NCBI GenBank assembly: GCA_947000775.1
Contig: CAMQGK010000637.1
Coordinates: 10,519,501-10,583,500, forward strand
From: Pterois miles
Taxonomy: Eukaryota > Chordata > Actinopteri > Perciformes > Scorpaenidae
Reading direction: 5' to 3'
Length of the DNA stretch: 64,000 bases
Part shown: in pieces, positions 38,493-51,300 of the stretch
Layout: each line of letters opens with the position of its first letter
Position numbering within the stretch: the first letter of the stretch is position 1
Program-made: the position numbers and the translations under genes
The notes under the pieces: generated by a model
Seen by the model: only the letters and a program-made list of their open reading frames with translations
Told to the model about the DNA's origin: nothing
Databases searched by the model: none

Positions 38493-40396
38493 GGAGTGCT
38501 TTTGATCTGTGTATTTAACAGCGTTTTACATTAACATACAGCCTAAAGTAACACTCATTTTACTCTTTTTAAATGCCAAGTACACTTTGTCACTGAACTC
38601 GGGTGTTATTAGTGCCACCCCAAATGTAAAATGCTTTGTGTGTGATAGAGTGACAGTCTGGCAAACTATTTATTCATTGTGGTAAGGTTGTGGGTGTCAT
38701 GGCTGTGTTGTTCCCTGAGCTGTGGTCTCTCCAGTTACTCTGCCCAGGTGTTCTGCATCGCTCATCAAGGCCTGGGAAGCTCCTGTACTAGTAGCAGAAG
38801 GGAGAGGCCTCTAGTGTGACAGCTACTGGTCTTGCTGCCTCTCAGCCTGTGATTTCTGTATTGTCTTGTTCGTATTTCTTTGATGTATTATTGTTAATGT
38901 AATCCTATGGCTTTGCTCGTCGTCTATCCTCGTCCAGGACTGAACATTCATGAGGTGAGGTAGTTTTTGTGTGTACCTTTTTGTGCGTATCTTTTTGTTG
39001 TTGTTAGATCATTTGTGGTTATTGCTGCTTGTATAAATGTGCTTGGTGACTGTTTGGAGTTTTATTTTAGAGCACCCTGACTATGTAGTCGCCACACAGG
39101 TTTGAAGAGCCTGTCACTTTGTTGTGTTGCCTTTCTTATTTTCTGTGGTAAGCCGAAGTGGGGGTACGCTTCAGTGTATTGCAGTTGGCTACATCCTTGG
39201 TTTTCAGTGGTGCACTGAGTTCAGCATTTAAAGTCCCCTTGAGCTTGGCAAGTCACTGAAGACTAGCTAAGTTAGTTAGCTGTGTGTTGGAGTGTCTCTC
39301 TACAGCTTGTTTTCCCAGTTTTTGCACTTTGTACAGCTACTCGTTAGACTCTACCTTTTGCTTGGCTATTTAGCTTTGTGTAGCTTTGATAAATAACTAC
39401 ATGCAGTAGCTTGCACTTTGTGGCCTCTGGGTTGTGATAACTGCCCTCCACATTTGTTGGGTAACTTGTGGGTTGCTGCTTCGGTGTAAGTTGCCAACAT
39501 TTGTGTGTTGTGGTGTCGCTGGTTTCCTACATCCATCACAGTAAATTGTTTCTGTGGTTAGATGTCCATTTTGTGTTGTGGCAGAGGCGGTTTGTTGGAT
39601 CCCAGTGTTATGGTGTATGGCAGCAACCTTGTAGTTGGTCTGCTTATTGTAATCCTTTTGGTTTGTGGCCATTGCTCTCTACTTTTGTGGTGATCGCCGG
39701 TGTTAATATTTTTGTGGTGGTGAAACGCAGTGACTTAAAATGGGGTTGTGTTTACGAGAAGAATCCATATGAACGCTGAAGTTGTGATGTGTTTGTTGCC
39801 GTTAATATTGTTAATATTGCTGTTGCTTATCGGTGGCGTTCTCACATCTTAACCACTTGAATGCCCAGCATATTGTGTACACAACTTACCATGTGGTAAA
39901 GACGAGCTCATTTTTTTCATTTGAAGGCATCATTAGTCTACATGCTCAGGAAGTGAGGTTTCGGAGACTTGTGTACAGAGTACTTTTGATCTGTGTGTTC
40001 AGTGGTGTTTTACATTAACACGGCTTCAAATAACACTCATTTTACTCTTTAAGTGCTAAATATGCATCATTTCAATAAACAAATGACATGGTAATTTGGT
40101 GCTGTGAACTCGTGTTATTTGTGCCGTGCTGATCTTAAAATGCTGTAGTACTTGTGCGTGATAGAGTGACAGTGTGATTATTATTCATTATCTTACTGGA
40201 GGGGGTGTTATGGCTGTGTGTGTTCCTTGAGCTGTTGTCCCTCCAGTTACTGTTATCGCTCATCGAGGCCTGGGAAGCTTCTGTATCAGTAGCAGAAGGG
40301 AGAGGCCTCTGGTGTGAGGACTACTGGTCTTGCTGCCTCTTAGCCTCTGATTTTTCTATTGTCTTATTTGTATTTCTTAATAAATCCTATGACTTT
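38493..40396 (+). repeat. Pair of about 420-bp direct repeats flanking 1.06 kb
   Basis: Unit A (38493-38915) and unit B (39977-40396) share an ordered series of phrases: cttttgatctgtgt, gttttacattaaca, acactcattttactcttt, gtgatagagtgacagt, gcctgggaagct, agtagcagaagggagaggcc and ctactggtcttgctgcctct. A further partial copy of the inner part lies at about 38398-38490. The 1.06 kb between them has no long reading frame. The arrangement resembles the long terminal repeats of a small non-autonomous retroelement, or a segmental duplication. The 39740-39945 part is shared with 32935-33250. Confidence 0.7.
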
Positions 40397-42028
40397 GAGT
40401 GCTTTTAAAGGTGGCTGATTTTGGTCAGTGTTGGGAGTGGTGTTTGCCCCAGTAGGGCTGCCCAAGGGTGGGGCGTAACACACTCATCCATCCCATTAGC
40501 CTCACTGTGGGTGGTTGTAATATGGGATATACTGCATAACATAACATGCATGTATGTTGAGCCCTCTGGAAGCAATGTGGACCAGACTCTGTGAAACATC
40601 AGCAGTGGAAGATAACCCCGACTGATCACTTGTGCTATTTGTGGGCCGTGTTTTTGTGATAACAGACGACGGATTACAGCATGAGTTATGTGTACAAGTA
40701 GACGTAAAAAAAGCGACTGTTTGAGTGATTAAGATTAAGTTGCAATCCAGAAAGCATGCAAAGTATGTTGTATCAGTCTTATAAAATGATTGATTTGCAC
40801 ATGAGGACAGAATCTAATTTTGATAAAGTTTGTTCATGGCATCTTAAACAGTAGAGTGAACAATGTCCTGTTTTCTCTTTGGTAGGGCTGTTATGAAAAG
40901 GTCAGATCTGAACAACACAGACTTACAAGTTAACGCTTTGTGCATAAACAGAAATAGTCCCATCCTGAGATTCATGATAAGAAGGATAACATTTGTTGTG
41001 CTCTGCTTGCATATACTTGCACCGGGATTAACAGCCTATACTTGCTATAACTTCCCAATATGAATGCAGCAGACGTCCCAGCATGTCCAGATATAAGAGA
41101 GGTCACGGCAGCGGCTGGAGCTGCCTTCCTGGACAGTGATCTGACAAAAGCGGGTGGGCATTTGAAGCAGATTTATTTGGGAAACAAAGCATCAAGGGCT
41201 TTCATTATTCAGCACTACAGAGAGGGCATTCATTGAGTTTGTACAATGGCATTCTAATCCATATGCACCTTCTCTGACAAGGCACGAAGTCAATTGTATG
41301 GCAAGCTTGTAGCCTGCTGCCAAGGATTAACAACTCCCTGAGGAAAACAGCTAGAATCGACTGTCTGTTTGAACGTCTGCTCTCTGTTGCTGCCCTCTGC
41401 TGGTCTGCACACAGTGTGATTGGACCCCCTAAGCACAACACATATTGCTGGTGCTATACGTTTGGGAATAGCTGTGGTTGGGGAGATGTAGCCTCTACAT
41501 TACATTATTACACATTATTGTATTATATTTCTAGCACACATGATGCACTACTACTAGCCAAAATCAGTAATCACAGGTTGTAGCCCGTAATGCAGCTGTT
41601 AGAAAAGGATTTAATGCATTGTCAAGATACAGAAGTTGTGTGGGAACTTAATTGAACTGTGTGAGGGATGTCAGAGGTCAGGTTAGCTTATCGCCAGAGC
41701 TGCTAGGGATTCAGAGCAGACTTTTGTTGCCACGGGTGCTGAACCCTGCCATCTGACTTTAAGGAGGGTCTGGGTGATTATCAGGCCACCCATCCACATT
41801 CTGTTGAGTCGAAAAACAAGTGGATTTCTTGGTTTTTACAAAGCAAGCCATGTGATGCTCTTAATTAAGATCACTTTTGACTATGTGGAATTAAGAAAAT
41901 TTGTATTTTGGGGATATTTTAATGTTTTTCTTTCACTGTTATTTCAGCAAAATGTCATTGCCATCACAATATGTAAAACAACCTTAATGTAGAATTAAAT
42001 GACAAAGAATGGTAATTTTAAAACTTCT
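40397..42028. other. Intergenic, nothing recognisable
   Basis: Between the direct-repeat pair and the repeats beginning near 42.0 kb I see only short frames, no conserved protein and no RNA gene. Confidence 0.4.
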
Positions 42029-42450
42029 TAAAGGTGCTTCATATGATATCCAGAGCATTAATATAGCAGGAAACAATTTTGCTCTGTAAAGATAATGTGG
42101 AGTAATGGCGTCCTGAGCAGAGCATGAAGTCGTTCTCCGTCTGGGTGTGTTGTAATCCGAGCTTTTTTGTGCTTTTATTACGTAGCAGGTCCGGTCGTAG
42201 ATGCATGTGCCCATTGCAGTGAGCGTGCCCCATTGATACTCAGCACTGTGCTCATACACCGGTTACCACTGATAATGTCGTCCTGACCCACAATGTCATC
42301 GTGGAAGTGGAACACCAAACACAAAAAAGCAGCGGCGAAGTGCGGCCTGTGGCGAGCTGCCATACAATTACAATTACAATGAAAAGCTGTGGCGGCCGCT
42401 CCTGAGCTCGACCATTTGATTCTGCAACCAAAGACAAGTTGTGAAAAGTT
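42029..42450. repeat. Probable interspersed repeat
   Basis: Begins ttaaaggtgcttcatatgat, a typical opening of short fish elements. It runs through a GC-richer body (gcggcgaagtgcggcctgtg, tgtggcggccgctcctgagc) unlike its flanks. No end repeat was established. Confidence 0.35.
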
Positions 42451-42471
42451 AACTTTTAGTGGCAAAGAAGA

Positions 42472-42785
42472 TCAACCTTTATTAGTCCCACAGTGGGGAA
42501 ATTCAATTTACACTCTGTTTAACTTATACATGGTACATGCACACAAACACACACACACATGCAGTAATGGAGAGATGTCAGAGTGATGGGGCTGCTCCAG
42601 ACAAGCGCCCCGAGCAGTTGGGGGTTTGGTGCCTTGCTCAGGGGCACCTCGGCAGTGCCCAAGAGGTAAACTGGCACCTCTCCAGCTACCAGTTCACACT
42701 CAGTTTTTGGTCCATGTCGGGACCTGAACCGGTGACCCTCCGGTTCCCAAGCCAACTCCCTACAGACTGAGCTACTGCCGCCGCC
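42472..42785 (-). mobile_element. tRNA-derived SINE
   Basis: Read on the minus strand, the head is ggcggcagtagctcagtctg, with an A box (TAGCTCAGTCTGTAGGGAG, 42774-42756) and a B box (GGTTCAGGTCCC, 42730-42719) at normal tRNA-like spacing. These are followed by a body with ggcactgccgaggtgcccct. The 3' tail, tttccccactgtgggactaa and then taaagg, is also found near 37825 without the head, suggesting a tail shared with a partner LINE. The A and B boxes would serve as an internal RNA polymerase III promoter. No target-site duplication was checked. Confidence 0.75.
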
Positions 42786-43395
42786 CAAAGTGAGACCAGG
42801 TCGGGGGTGGGTGTTGGGTGGTGGGTGGGCCCTCGTGCCCCATGCCCCCTGGCCCTGTTCGGGGTGCTCTGGGGGGTGTCGGCCGCTCCCTCCTCTGGGC
42901 ATCTGGGTGTGCGTGCGGCCCGGCGGCTCTGATGGCTATCTGGGTGTTGCCTCCTTGGTGCTCTCATGTCCTGGGATGGGGTGGTGCACTTGACCAGTTT
43001 GCCCAGGTTTAGTCACGACAGCCGCTCTGGGCTTCGGTGTCAATAACACATGCATGATTGGGTTCAGGGCCTGCCAGCACCTGCCGAGTCCCATTGTTGA
43101 GAACTAATGGGACCCGCAAAAATGTGCTAGATCATTCTTCGATCTTTACACTGGACTCACGGACTTCATGCACTTTATCACTCTTGATCTCTGACGGTTT
43201 AACTTTCTCCCTTCCATTGTTTCTCATAGGTTACAGGTTGGTGGGTATAAATCAGCACCTCACATTCATAGCATGTACCCTTCCCAACTCATCTTATCTC
43301 CCCCTATCTATCCCACATTTTCCCCTCAACTCACTTAAGTATAGCACTTCCCTTTCTGGCTCGTAATAGGAAAAACCAATAAAGATTAGTTACCA
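42786..43395. repeat. GC-rich degenerate repeat next to the SINE
   Basis: A GC-rich block (42786-43000) is followed by ordinary sequence that ends in aaaaaccaataaagattag, a poly(A)-signal-like tail. The overall shape suggests the 3' part of an old retroelement, but no reverse transcriptase motif could be read in either direction. Confidence 0.35.
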
Positions 43396-44604
43396 GGAGG
43401 GACGGTGATGGTCACACACGCACTAAAATATTAAGATACTTTTGTGCAATACTAAAATAAGCACAGATCCCATAAAAAGTTGTTACCTCCTTTTGTGGTA
43501 TTCATCGATGGGAGTCAGTGCTGACAGGAGCAGAGAAAAAAAAAAAAAAAAATAATAAAAGTACTTGTACATTCTTAAAAGCTTATCTAATTGTTCTCCC
43601 TTGGAAAAATTCAGACACAATGGCTCCTAATTCAGTTTTCTGCATCACACTAATAGTGACGTCACAAAATCATCAAAATCAAGCCCCAATTTTAAGAGCA
43701 TAGAGAAACTTTCCCCCCGTCAGCAGATGAAGGTGAAAACAGCCATGTGGTGTCAAACTCTGCACAAACATCATTCACCGTGAAGGTCAAACATCTTGTT
43801 GAAGTGACAATAACCAAACATTTCTGCCTGGTGGGAGACTTTAAATGTCTAGAAATAAAAATGTGACATCTGTGCAGTGGCAGCAATATCATTGCTGAGG
43901 CACATTAAAAAACATTTAGAGCTGCTCTTATCTAACAATTTAGAGTTAAGCAACTGCTTTTTAGAAATTAACATTTTTTTCATGATAATCTTGCCAAGGA
44001 CATAAAATAAAACCGGTTTATCAGAGGAAAAAGTTGTGCTGTGTTATCTTAAATCGGGCATAGCTGGAAACAGGAACTACTTATGACCTGTGACACTTTT
44101 TTCTCCTTTAGAGTGGAGAAGAACTTTATACAAGCAGACATTCATTTTCCTTCAGTTTACTCATCCTCCACCAACAGCACTACCCAGCTCGTGCTACAGA
44201 GGATGGGTGTGGCTGTACTGTGTCAACCTACACTCAAATTACAGACCTGCTCAACAGGCTCCCACTCGCTCTGCACTCCCACTGGTGGAGACCCAGCCGC
44301 TCCACTCAACCAGTCTGATTCCAGCAGGAAAATACTTTTTGTCAAAGAGGAAATGACCTCATGGCACCAAGACCTGCCACACACACTGAAAACAAATGAG
44401 GAACAAACGTCTTTCAGATGTGTCGTGACTTCGAGTATAGCACACAGTCCAGCCTCTGTTGGAAAAACCTGTGAGGCAAAAACAACCCGGCCGTAAAACA
44501 GCTTTTTTGGAGCGGCACTGTGAAGTATGTCCGCTGGACACAAAGAGACTCCGCGAGACACTACATGTCAAAGTGGAGCTGCTGTTTTTTTCTCCAACCC
44601 TTTG
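43396..44604 (+). other. asb upstream region and probable 5' untranslated sequence
   Basis: There is no CpG block or TATA box at a clear position. A 137-codon open frame (44083-44496) shows no domain and is not supported as an exon. The stretch just before 44605 is probably 5' untranslated sequence of the ASB gene. Confidence 0.4.
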
Positions 44605-47600
44605 ATGAGTGGTGAGTAGCTACAGGCAGCATTATGTGGCAGCTGAAGTGTATTTCCTCTCTGCACAGAACACCTCACCACATCATTTCAATGCATATTA
44701 ATGTTATTTGAAAGTATGACACCGTGGGTGACTTTTTAATGTCTACATCTAGATTTTGAGTCAGACTGGTCTCCTATTCACGATGCTGCCTTTAATGGAC
44801 GCGTCCTTGCTCTAAAGAGACTCATTGCTCAGGTAAAGGTTAATGAGAGGTTACATTATACTGCACAAAAGTCATTATAACATGCAATTTATACATTTAG
44901 GAAGAGTAATGCTCTTTGAAAATCAGCATTAAGAGGAGCAAAACTGAATCAGTTCATCTATGTGCTCTGTATTGTTCACAGGGTATATCTGTGAATCTGA
45001 ACACCCTGGACCAGGTTTCTCCCCTCCATGGAGCATGTTTACAAGGCTTCGTGACTTGCGGCAAGCTTCTGCTGGAAAATGGGGCAAATGTCAGTAAGGC
45101 ATGATGCATGATCGTGAATATAACTACATTCAAGAATATCCCAAACGAAGACAGTATGTTTTGTGTCTTACTTTGTAAGAAACTCCTGCTAGGAGGCAAC
45201 CGTATCAATTATTGCTGGGTTTAACTTTGTTTTGGTGTACGTCAGTAAGAGATTAACCCAAAACAGACCAAGGAGCATGCAGACACATCCACACACACAC
45301 ATTAACAAAGCTGCAGATACAAAGTCTGACTTGTCAAACCCCCACTGTACAGATACTTGCTAAACATACGATTTATTTTGCCTGATTTGTTTATTAGTTT
45401 GACTTTTTAATGATTTTTGTAGAGAACTTCTGGTGAATTGCCTCAAAACACATACTCACCCATGTCAGGTAAACGCTTCAACAGTAGATGGACAAACCCC
45501 CCTGTCAGAAGCTTGCGCCAGGGGTCACGTGACCTGCGTATCACTGCTCCTTCAACACGGAGCGACACCCGTGGGGACCAGCCAGACCAGCTCTCCGATC
45601 CACAGGGCTGCAGCCAAAGGTTAGAGGTCACATTCCACTCACTGAAAAAAAACGCACTGATAATCTATGCTGAACCAGCTGTCAGTCACTACAAACTGGA
45701 CAAAACATCAGAAAAGGTCTGAGAAATGTATAATGTATCAAAAAAAAAAAAAAAAAAAAATCAGTGTTTTCAGCTACTAAGTAAAAGGATGGCATTTTCT
45801 TTCCCGGGAAGCACAAGCAGATTTGAGAGCACATCCTTTCAAGTGCTTCACCTCTCATTGTGATGATTCTGGGAACTCTGTCTAGGTCATCCAGAGTGCA
45901 TCGAGCCTCTTGTTCAGCACGGTGCAGATGTGGATCAGTACATCGACCAATCAGGGTTACCTCTTCACATCGCCTGCGCCAATCAGCATCTGAGTACTGT
46001 GAGGAAACTGCTTCAACTCGGTAAGAATACCTTAATCCCTCCAATGAATGTGTTGGTCTTTTATGCTGAACAGGAGACTATCCGATGTCATAATATTGGA
46101 GTTTTAAAATAAGTGGATAGACGTCTCTGCGGTCTGACTGACTTTTGTAACATTAGTAACGTTACTTAATAATAATAACGCACATTCAGACAAACAAATG
46201 GAGTTTATATTTCTTCATGCATAGCCCATATAACATATAAAACATGACATATTTCCTTATTGGTGGAATAGCAACTCTTTATGGTAATATCTGTATTTTG
46301 ACTCCTTCTCCAAAGCTCAGTTTGTGGCAGTGGGAGGGGTTACCACTTTTATTTATATTGCTTCAATAGGGCTAGAAGAAAATAGTATTTAACAGTAAAT
46401 TATTATTATTATTATTACACATACGTACAGCAGTAAAGCCTGTAAAACTTCAAACAATGTATGTACATGAAGTAAAGGCAATAACCCATAATATCAATAC
46501 CCTAAACCATGACAACTTGTTTCCGGTGGTAGAAGTACTCATGTACTCAAGTACTAAATGTACTCATTATACACAACGGCCCCTTTCTGAAAATTAGATA
46601 TTATATACAATTTGTTATAGTAGTATATCTTTATTGTAGATGCAGTAATGTGTAAGCAGCTATTTAATATTGAGCTGTTTGCTACCACATTATGAACTGT
46701 TGGGTGGCGTATTTATACACAAGCACAGGGATGTAATTAAGTACATTTACTGAAGTACATATTTGAGGTATTTCCATTTCATGCTTCTACTTCACTATAA
46801 TTCAGAAGAAAATGTACTACATATCTTTTAATGTACTACATTTATTTATAGTTTAGTTACTTTACAGATTACATTTTTTATAAAAAAAAACAAAACGTGT
46901 TTATAAATATGCTAAATTGTTATAGATTAAAAAACATCAGTATATGAAATAGTTGGTTAGCTCCACGCCGACCAACTACAACAGTAAAATGCTACTTACA
47001 CATTAATGTATCAGTCATAATCTAATTTTGCCTGTTATATCTAATTTATAATACAGTTTATCATAGAGGGAGTCATTCTTCTGAATTATAAGTTTGAGTA
47101 TTTTTACTTTTAATACATTCAATACACTGACGATAATATTCACAAACTTTTACATGACAGGACTTTTACTTGTCATGAAGTATTTTTATATTGCAGTATC
47201 ACTACTTTTAGGATCTGAGTATTTCCTCCATCACTGCACAAGCATCATATGTAACTAGCTGATCACATAAAATAATCTGCCAGATAGATGTAGTGGAGTA
47301 AAAGTATAAAGTGGCATCAAAAGGAAATACTAAAGTACCTCAAAATGATACTTAAATGTAGGTCTTTTGTAAATGTACTTAGTTATTTTCCATCTCTGGC
47401 TGTTTGACAAAGGATTTTTGCCTGTATGATATGTTGCTGTGATTTATTTAAAATAAGCTTATTAGGGGGAAATACTGATTTGAGTATTCATAACATGAGT
47501 AAATATAGTCTAGCTGGGAAATGTAAGCAATGAAGAGGATAGATGGAGCTCTGCGCTCTGCCGTCGGAGCTTCTCTCCATCAGTTAATGTAAGGACATCA

Positions 47601-48090
47601 TACCTCTTGGGTCTCTGCTCTCGTTCAGGTGCCAGTGTGGACAGCAGTGTGTCTGGTGACTCTCCACTGCACATCGCCGCCCGCCTCTCCAGCCCTGAGA
47701 TGGTGTCAGTCCTGCTGGACCACGGGGCCGACCCCTCCCTCAGGAACTCAGAGGGCAAACAGCCACTGGACCTCGCAGCTCCCAACAGCCCGGTGGAGAG
47801 GCTGTTGAGACAAGCAGGAGGTATTCAATCCAAACTCACTAAGCCTCGGCCTTTATATTAGGCTGGACCTTCAAACTAATAATCCAAACATGTCTCTGTC
47901 ATGGCTCCTGCTTCTCCCCACGGACACCTGCCCAGGAGCATCTCCTCTGATGCAGCTGTGCCGGCTGTACATCAGGAAAACTATGGGCAAGCAGAGACTG
48001 GCTGAAATTCACAACCTTCACCTTCCCACAGAGGTGAAACAGTATCTTCTGTACCGATCAGACCCAGGGGGACATCTATGCACTGAATAG
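44605..48090 (+). CDS. Ankyrin repeat and SOCS box protein (ASB9/ASB11/ASB5 group)
   Basis: Exons: 44605-44611, 44753-44832, 44982-45089, 45469-45619, 45886-46020, 47629-47820, 47936-48090. Phases agree, giving 275 aa. Six ankyrin repeats run from DWSPIHDAAFNGR (residue about 7) to DSPLHIAARLSSPEMVSVLL (about 195). A C-terminal SOCS box follows: BC-box L229-x3-C233 in PLMQLCRLYIRK and a Cul5-box Leu-Pro at 254-255. The family acts as substrate receptors of Elongin B/C-Cullin5-Rbx2 ubiquitin ligases. Human ASB9 is 294 aa and ASB11 323 aa, so this has a short N-terminus. Synteny with mospd2 and the first repeats (LALK-LIAQG-VNL) point to ASB9/ASB11. The end (GKQRL, YLLYR) also recalls ASB5, so I give no symbol. 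The 7-nt first coding exon (Met-Ser plus one base) is inferred from its donor and phase. Confidence 0.9.
46530..47400. repeat. Fish repeat rich in AGTACTT/AAGTAC motifs
   Basis: This sits in the 1.6-kb intron 5 of the ASB gene. The segment is full of agtactcatgtactcaagta-like phrases and ends with cttaaatgtaggtc and gtacttagttattttccat. This is a repeat family I recognise from many teleost genomes. It has no coding frame. Confidence 0.6.
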
Positions 48091-48317
48091 CTGTCAGATC
48101 CGGAGCATTTAACTTCTGGGTCAGTAGGGGGGTAGTTGCATCACGGCTCACGGTCCTGGTAGTAATTAACTCTAATTCGTGAGAGACCTCTGTAAACAAA
48201 CTGATTCTCAAGATCAGTCTGGACTTTAATGTGAAAACTCAGAGCAAGTTTTTAATCATTAAATATTCATAAACATAAAAGACACATTTAAAATGAGCAT
48301 ACAGGCTCATAAGGTCT

Positions 48318-48323
48318 AATAAA
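48318..48323 (+). terminator. asb poly(A) signal AATAAA
   Basis: Canonical AATAAA in gtctaataaaagctg, about 230 bp after the ASB stop codon. Confidence 0.55.
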
Positions 48324-48329
48324 AGCTGC

Positions 48330-51300
48330 ATAATTGATTTTAAACAGGGTTTAACAAACGGGAACAATATTCTGTAGATTACATGAGCCAAGTTTCTGTT
48401 TTTCATGCTGCTGTAATGATATTGTTTTCCTTTTCACCTTCAGTAGATTAACTTTACTGTCATTAAAAAAAAAAAAAAAAAAAAAAACCATGTTCATGTC
48501 CGGTACATCAATAAACACACAATAGAGAGATTTGACTAGCGTGACATCATGCAAATATACAGTACAATTATCATGACTAAATGATCAGAAATCAAACATT
48601 TCGTCGGTCATGTTACAAAGTGTTTCATGTCTGCTGTCTAGAGACAACTAGGCTCAGGTGAGTCAATCAGCACACAGTCAGTGCTCCAATAACTAGGAGG
48701 GGAGGAGGAGGAACATTACTCTGTTTGTCCAGCTACCAGCCAGACCTGTTCCTGTCTTCATCCAGTGTGCTGTCTAGAACCCACCATTTGATGATATTAA
48801 AGGGAAAGTTCATTTAAAATAAAGTCATTTTTAGATGGAAAAATTTGGCTTTCTGCCTCTAATTCTGGTTGCCTCATGTCTGCGTATCCCAAGACTCCAG
48901 CCTTTGCCAATTAGGCCACCTGAACAGTCATATGTAGCTGGATGGCTTCTAAGTTAACCAGTCATTTCACACATGGTCACAGTCTTCAGAGAAATTAGTC
49001 TAACCAGTACGCCTTTTCTTTCTTTTCCCTCGTTTTTATTTGAGGAATTTCTTGTCTCTTTTGAATGTGTTGCTGTCGACTGTAAAGCACTAATGAAGCA
49101 TTATTTAACACTAATGCAAAAATTATTTTTACTTGCACATACAGTGAGCAGCGTGCTGCTATTTAAGACATGCAATGTATAATTTGCCTACAGATTATGT
49201 TTAAAATGATAAAATAAATAAATGTATCTGCACACGGGCTGTGAGAAAACACTAAAAATGAAGAAGGGTTTGTGGTTATACACAGGATGTTGCGATATGA
49301 TGCTAATTATTCTGTGAAATATCAGCAGTTTCCTCAGAGTCTAAAGAGGATATTTAAAAAAAGAAACAAAAAGAAGAAATACACAGCACAAAGATCAAGC
49401 AAACAAAACAATGTGAACGCTGAATGTACACAGAAAAAAAGAGAAGACGCATCACAGATAAACACTGATGTATTAATTGTATGAATGAATATATTAGAGG
49501 TATTTTTCTTAAAGCTCAGTGCAGCTGAGAAAAGCCAGGTATACAGTCCTACATCAGCATAAGATCTGCAAAGCTCCACTTCTCAGGCGGACACAGGGAA
49601 GAGCATTTATGTGAACAATCAGGCCTTTATTAGCTTCTGCTTTTAGGAACATGAGGAGGCGAGAGGGCATGGCACCAAAGATACATCAGCGATCTATACA
49701 ATGTCTGATTCCCATTAATTCAGATGAACGAAACCAAATAAAACACAATGTGTTATGTAGGTCACTACTTCTCTCTGTTGCCCAGATCTGGTATTAAGAT
49801 GTGCTGGCTGATTTCATGCTAATCATTTGTTTATCCACTGCCTGAAGCGGGGACATGTGATGCAAAGCAGATCTAACTTTACTTCTTGATTCTCTCAACA
49901 GTTCTGTCAACACAAGTTGCATAAATATTGACTGTCAGCGAGGCGTCGTCGGTAATGTTTCCAAAGTGCCTCGCAGCCTGTCAGCTGTCACCATCCAAAA
50001 AACTCTTCAAGGGCTCACTGACCTCTGACCTGTGTGTTTGCCTGTGCAGACAACCAATCAGCAACAAGGAGGGAAAGCAGAAAACAGCTTGATGGAAATG
50101 GCAAGGAATATAGTGAGGATGGGAAATAAATCGCATGCTTTTACTGGTTATTGCTCTGCTCTCACATGCTTTTGAGTCGCTACACAATTATGGGAGCTGA
50201 GTAATGTCTACCGATGGTGACAAAAGCAATGGATGCTCAACTCGCCAGCACTCATTGGCTACCCACCAACCCCCCAGTCTCATTTGCCACTTGAACTTAA
50301 TCATTCCCCCCAAACATCACCTGAGTGCTCAAGGTCAGCCACACACAATCAGAGTTTCGATTTAACTGGTGTTTAATGTTAAATCAATACCTCGTAGGAG
50401 CTTCTGACTTCTGAAGAAAGACGTACACTATCCAATGTAAGCAATCACTGACAAATAGGCAATCAGGTGAAACGAGTCTGTCTGGGAATCAGTGTCACAT
50501 GACGGCTCAAATAATTTTCCACTCCAGTCACTGTGGCTTCACTGACGGTGGTGTTGTGTTCGGCTCTGATCGACTTCCTGGGTTCAGTCAGGTACTGTTG
50601 CACTCAGATGCACTTAAAAATCAGCCCACCTATGTGCAATACCAAAGCTTTTACTTTTATTCTCTGGAGGAAGCACACCATTACCCCCCCCCCTTTTTTT
50701 TTTTTTTTTTAGTGCACATGCACTTACTACCCAAATAGGACAAAATTCATTTCTTACAGAGAATTTAAGTGACCACATTTAATGCAAGTTTTACATCCAG
50801 TGCACACGCTCGCTTAAAACCAATTCCTTCTACAAACAACTATTAATGGAGAGGCTTCAGACAGAGAACCATATGAAGGGTTGCCACTGAAATAGAATCA
50901 AGCAACGCGGTCTTCAGGGAATAAACATTTGACGGTGCCCCACCGAAATAGCCCAGAGTCTATAATCAACGTAGGATTAGTTTACCCGTTAATGCATGAG
51001 TCACTCCAATCATCCCTCGCATGCGAGCAGCCGCCACCTACTGCGAACAAGCTGCAAATGTTGACTCCACATGCGCGCACATCTGATAACCCAATTGTGA
51101 TCATTCGTGGTGCGACGGCTCATGTCCTGATTGCTCAGAAGAGCTGGATCTTGTTATAGATATCAGTGCTTCCCACTAAGCTACAAGTGGGTTGTGCTGT
51201 GTCCTTGCACTCGCCAGTAATTGCTTTGGTATTTTTAGTTTGCCAGTGCTGGGTAATTAAAACAAATAGAGGAGATAGTGGAGACGGATCTCCAGTGGCT

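Noticed and set aside
42686..42785. Possible genuine tRNA gene
   Set aside because: A and B boxes are present, but the sequence does not fold into a full cloverleaf by inspection and is joined to a SINE body and tail.
42519..42902. 127-codon minus-strand frame
   Set aside because: It falls across the tRNA-derived SINE and adjoining GC-rich repeat. It has no domain.
44083..44496. 137-codon frame just upstream of the ASB gene
   Set aside because: No conserved domain, it ends well before the ASB exons, and no splice site joins it in phase. Treated as upstream non-coding sequence.
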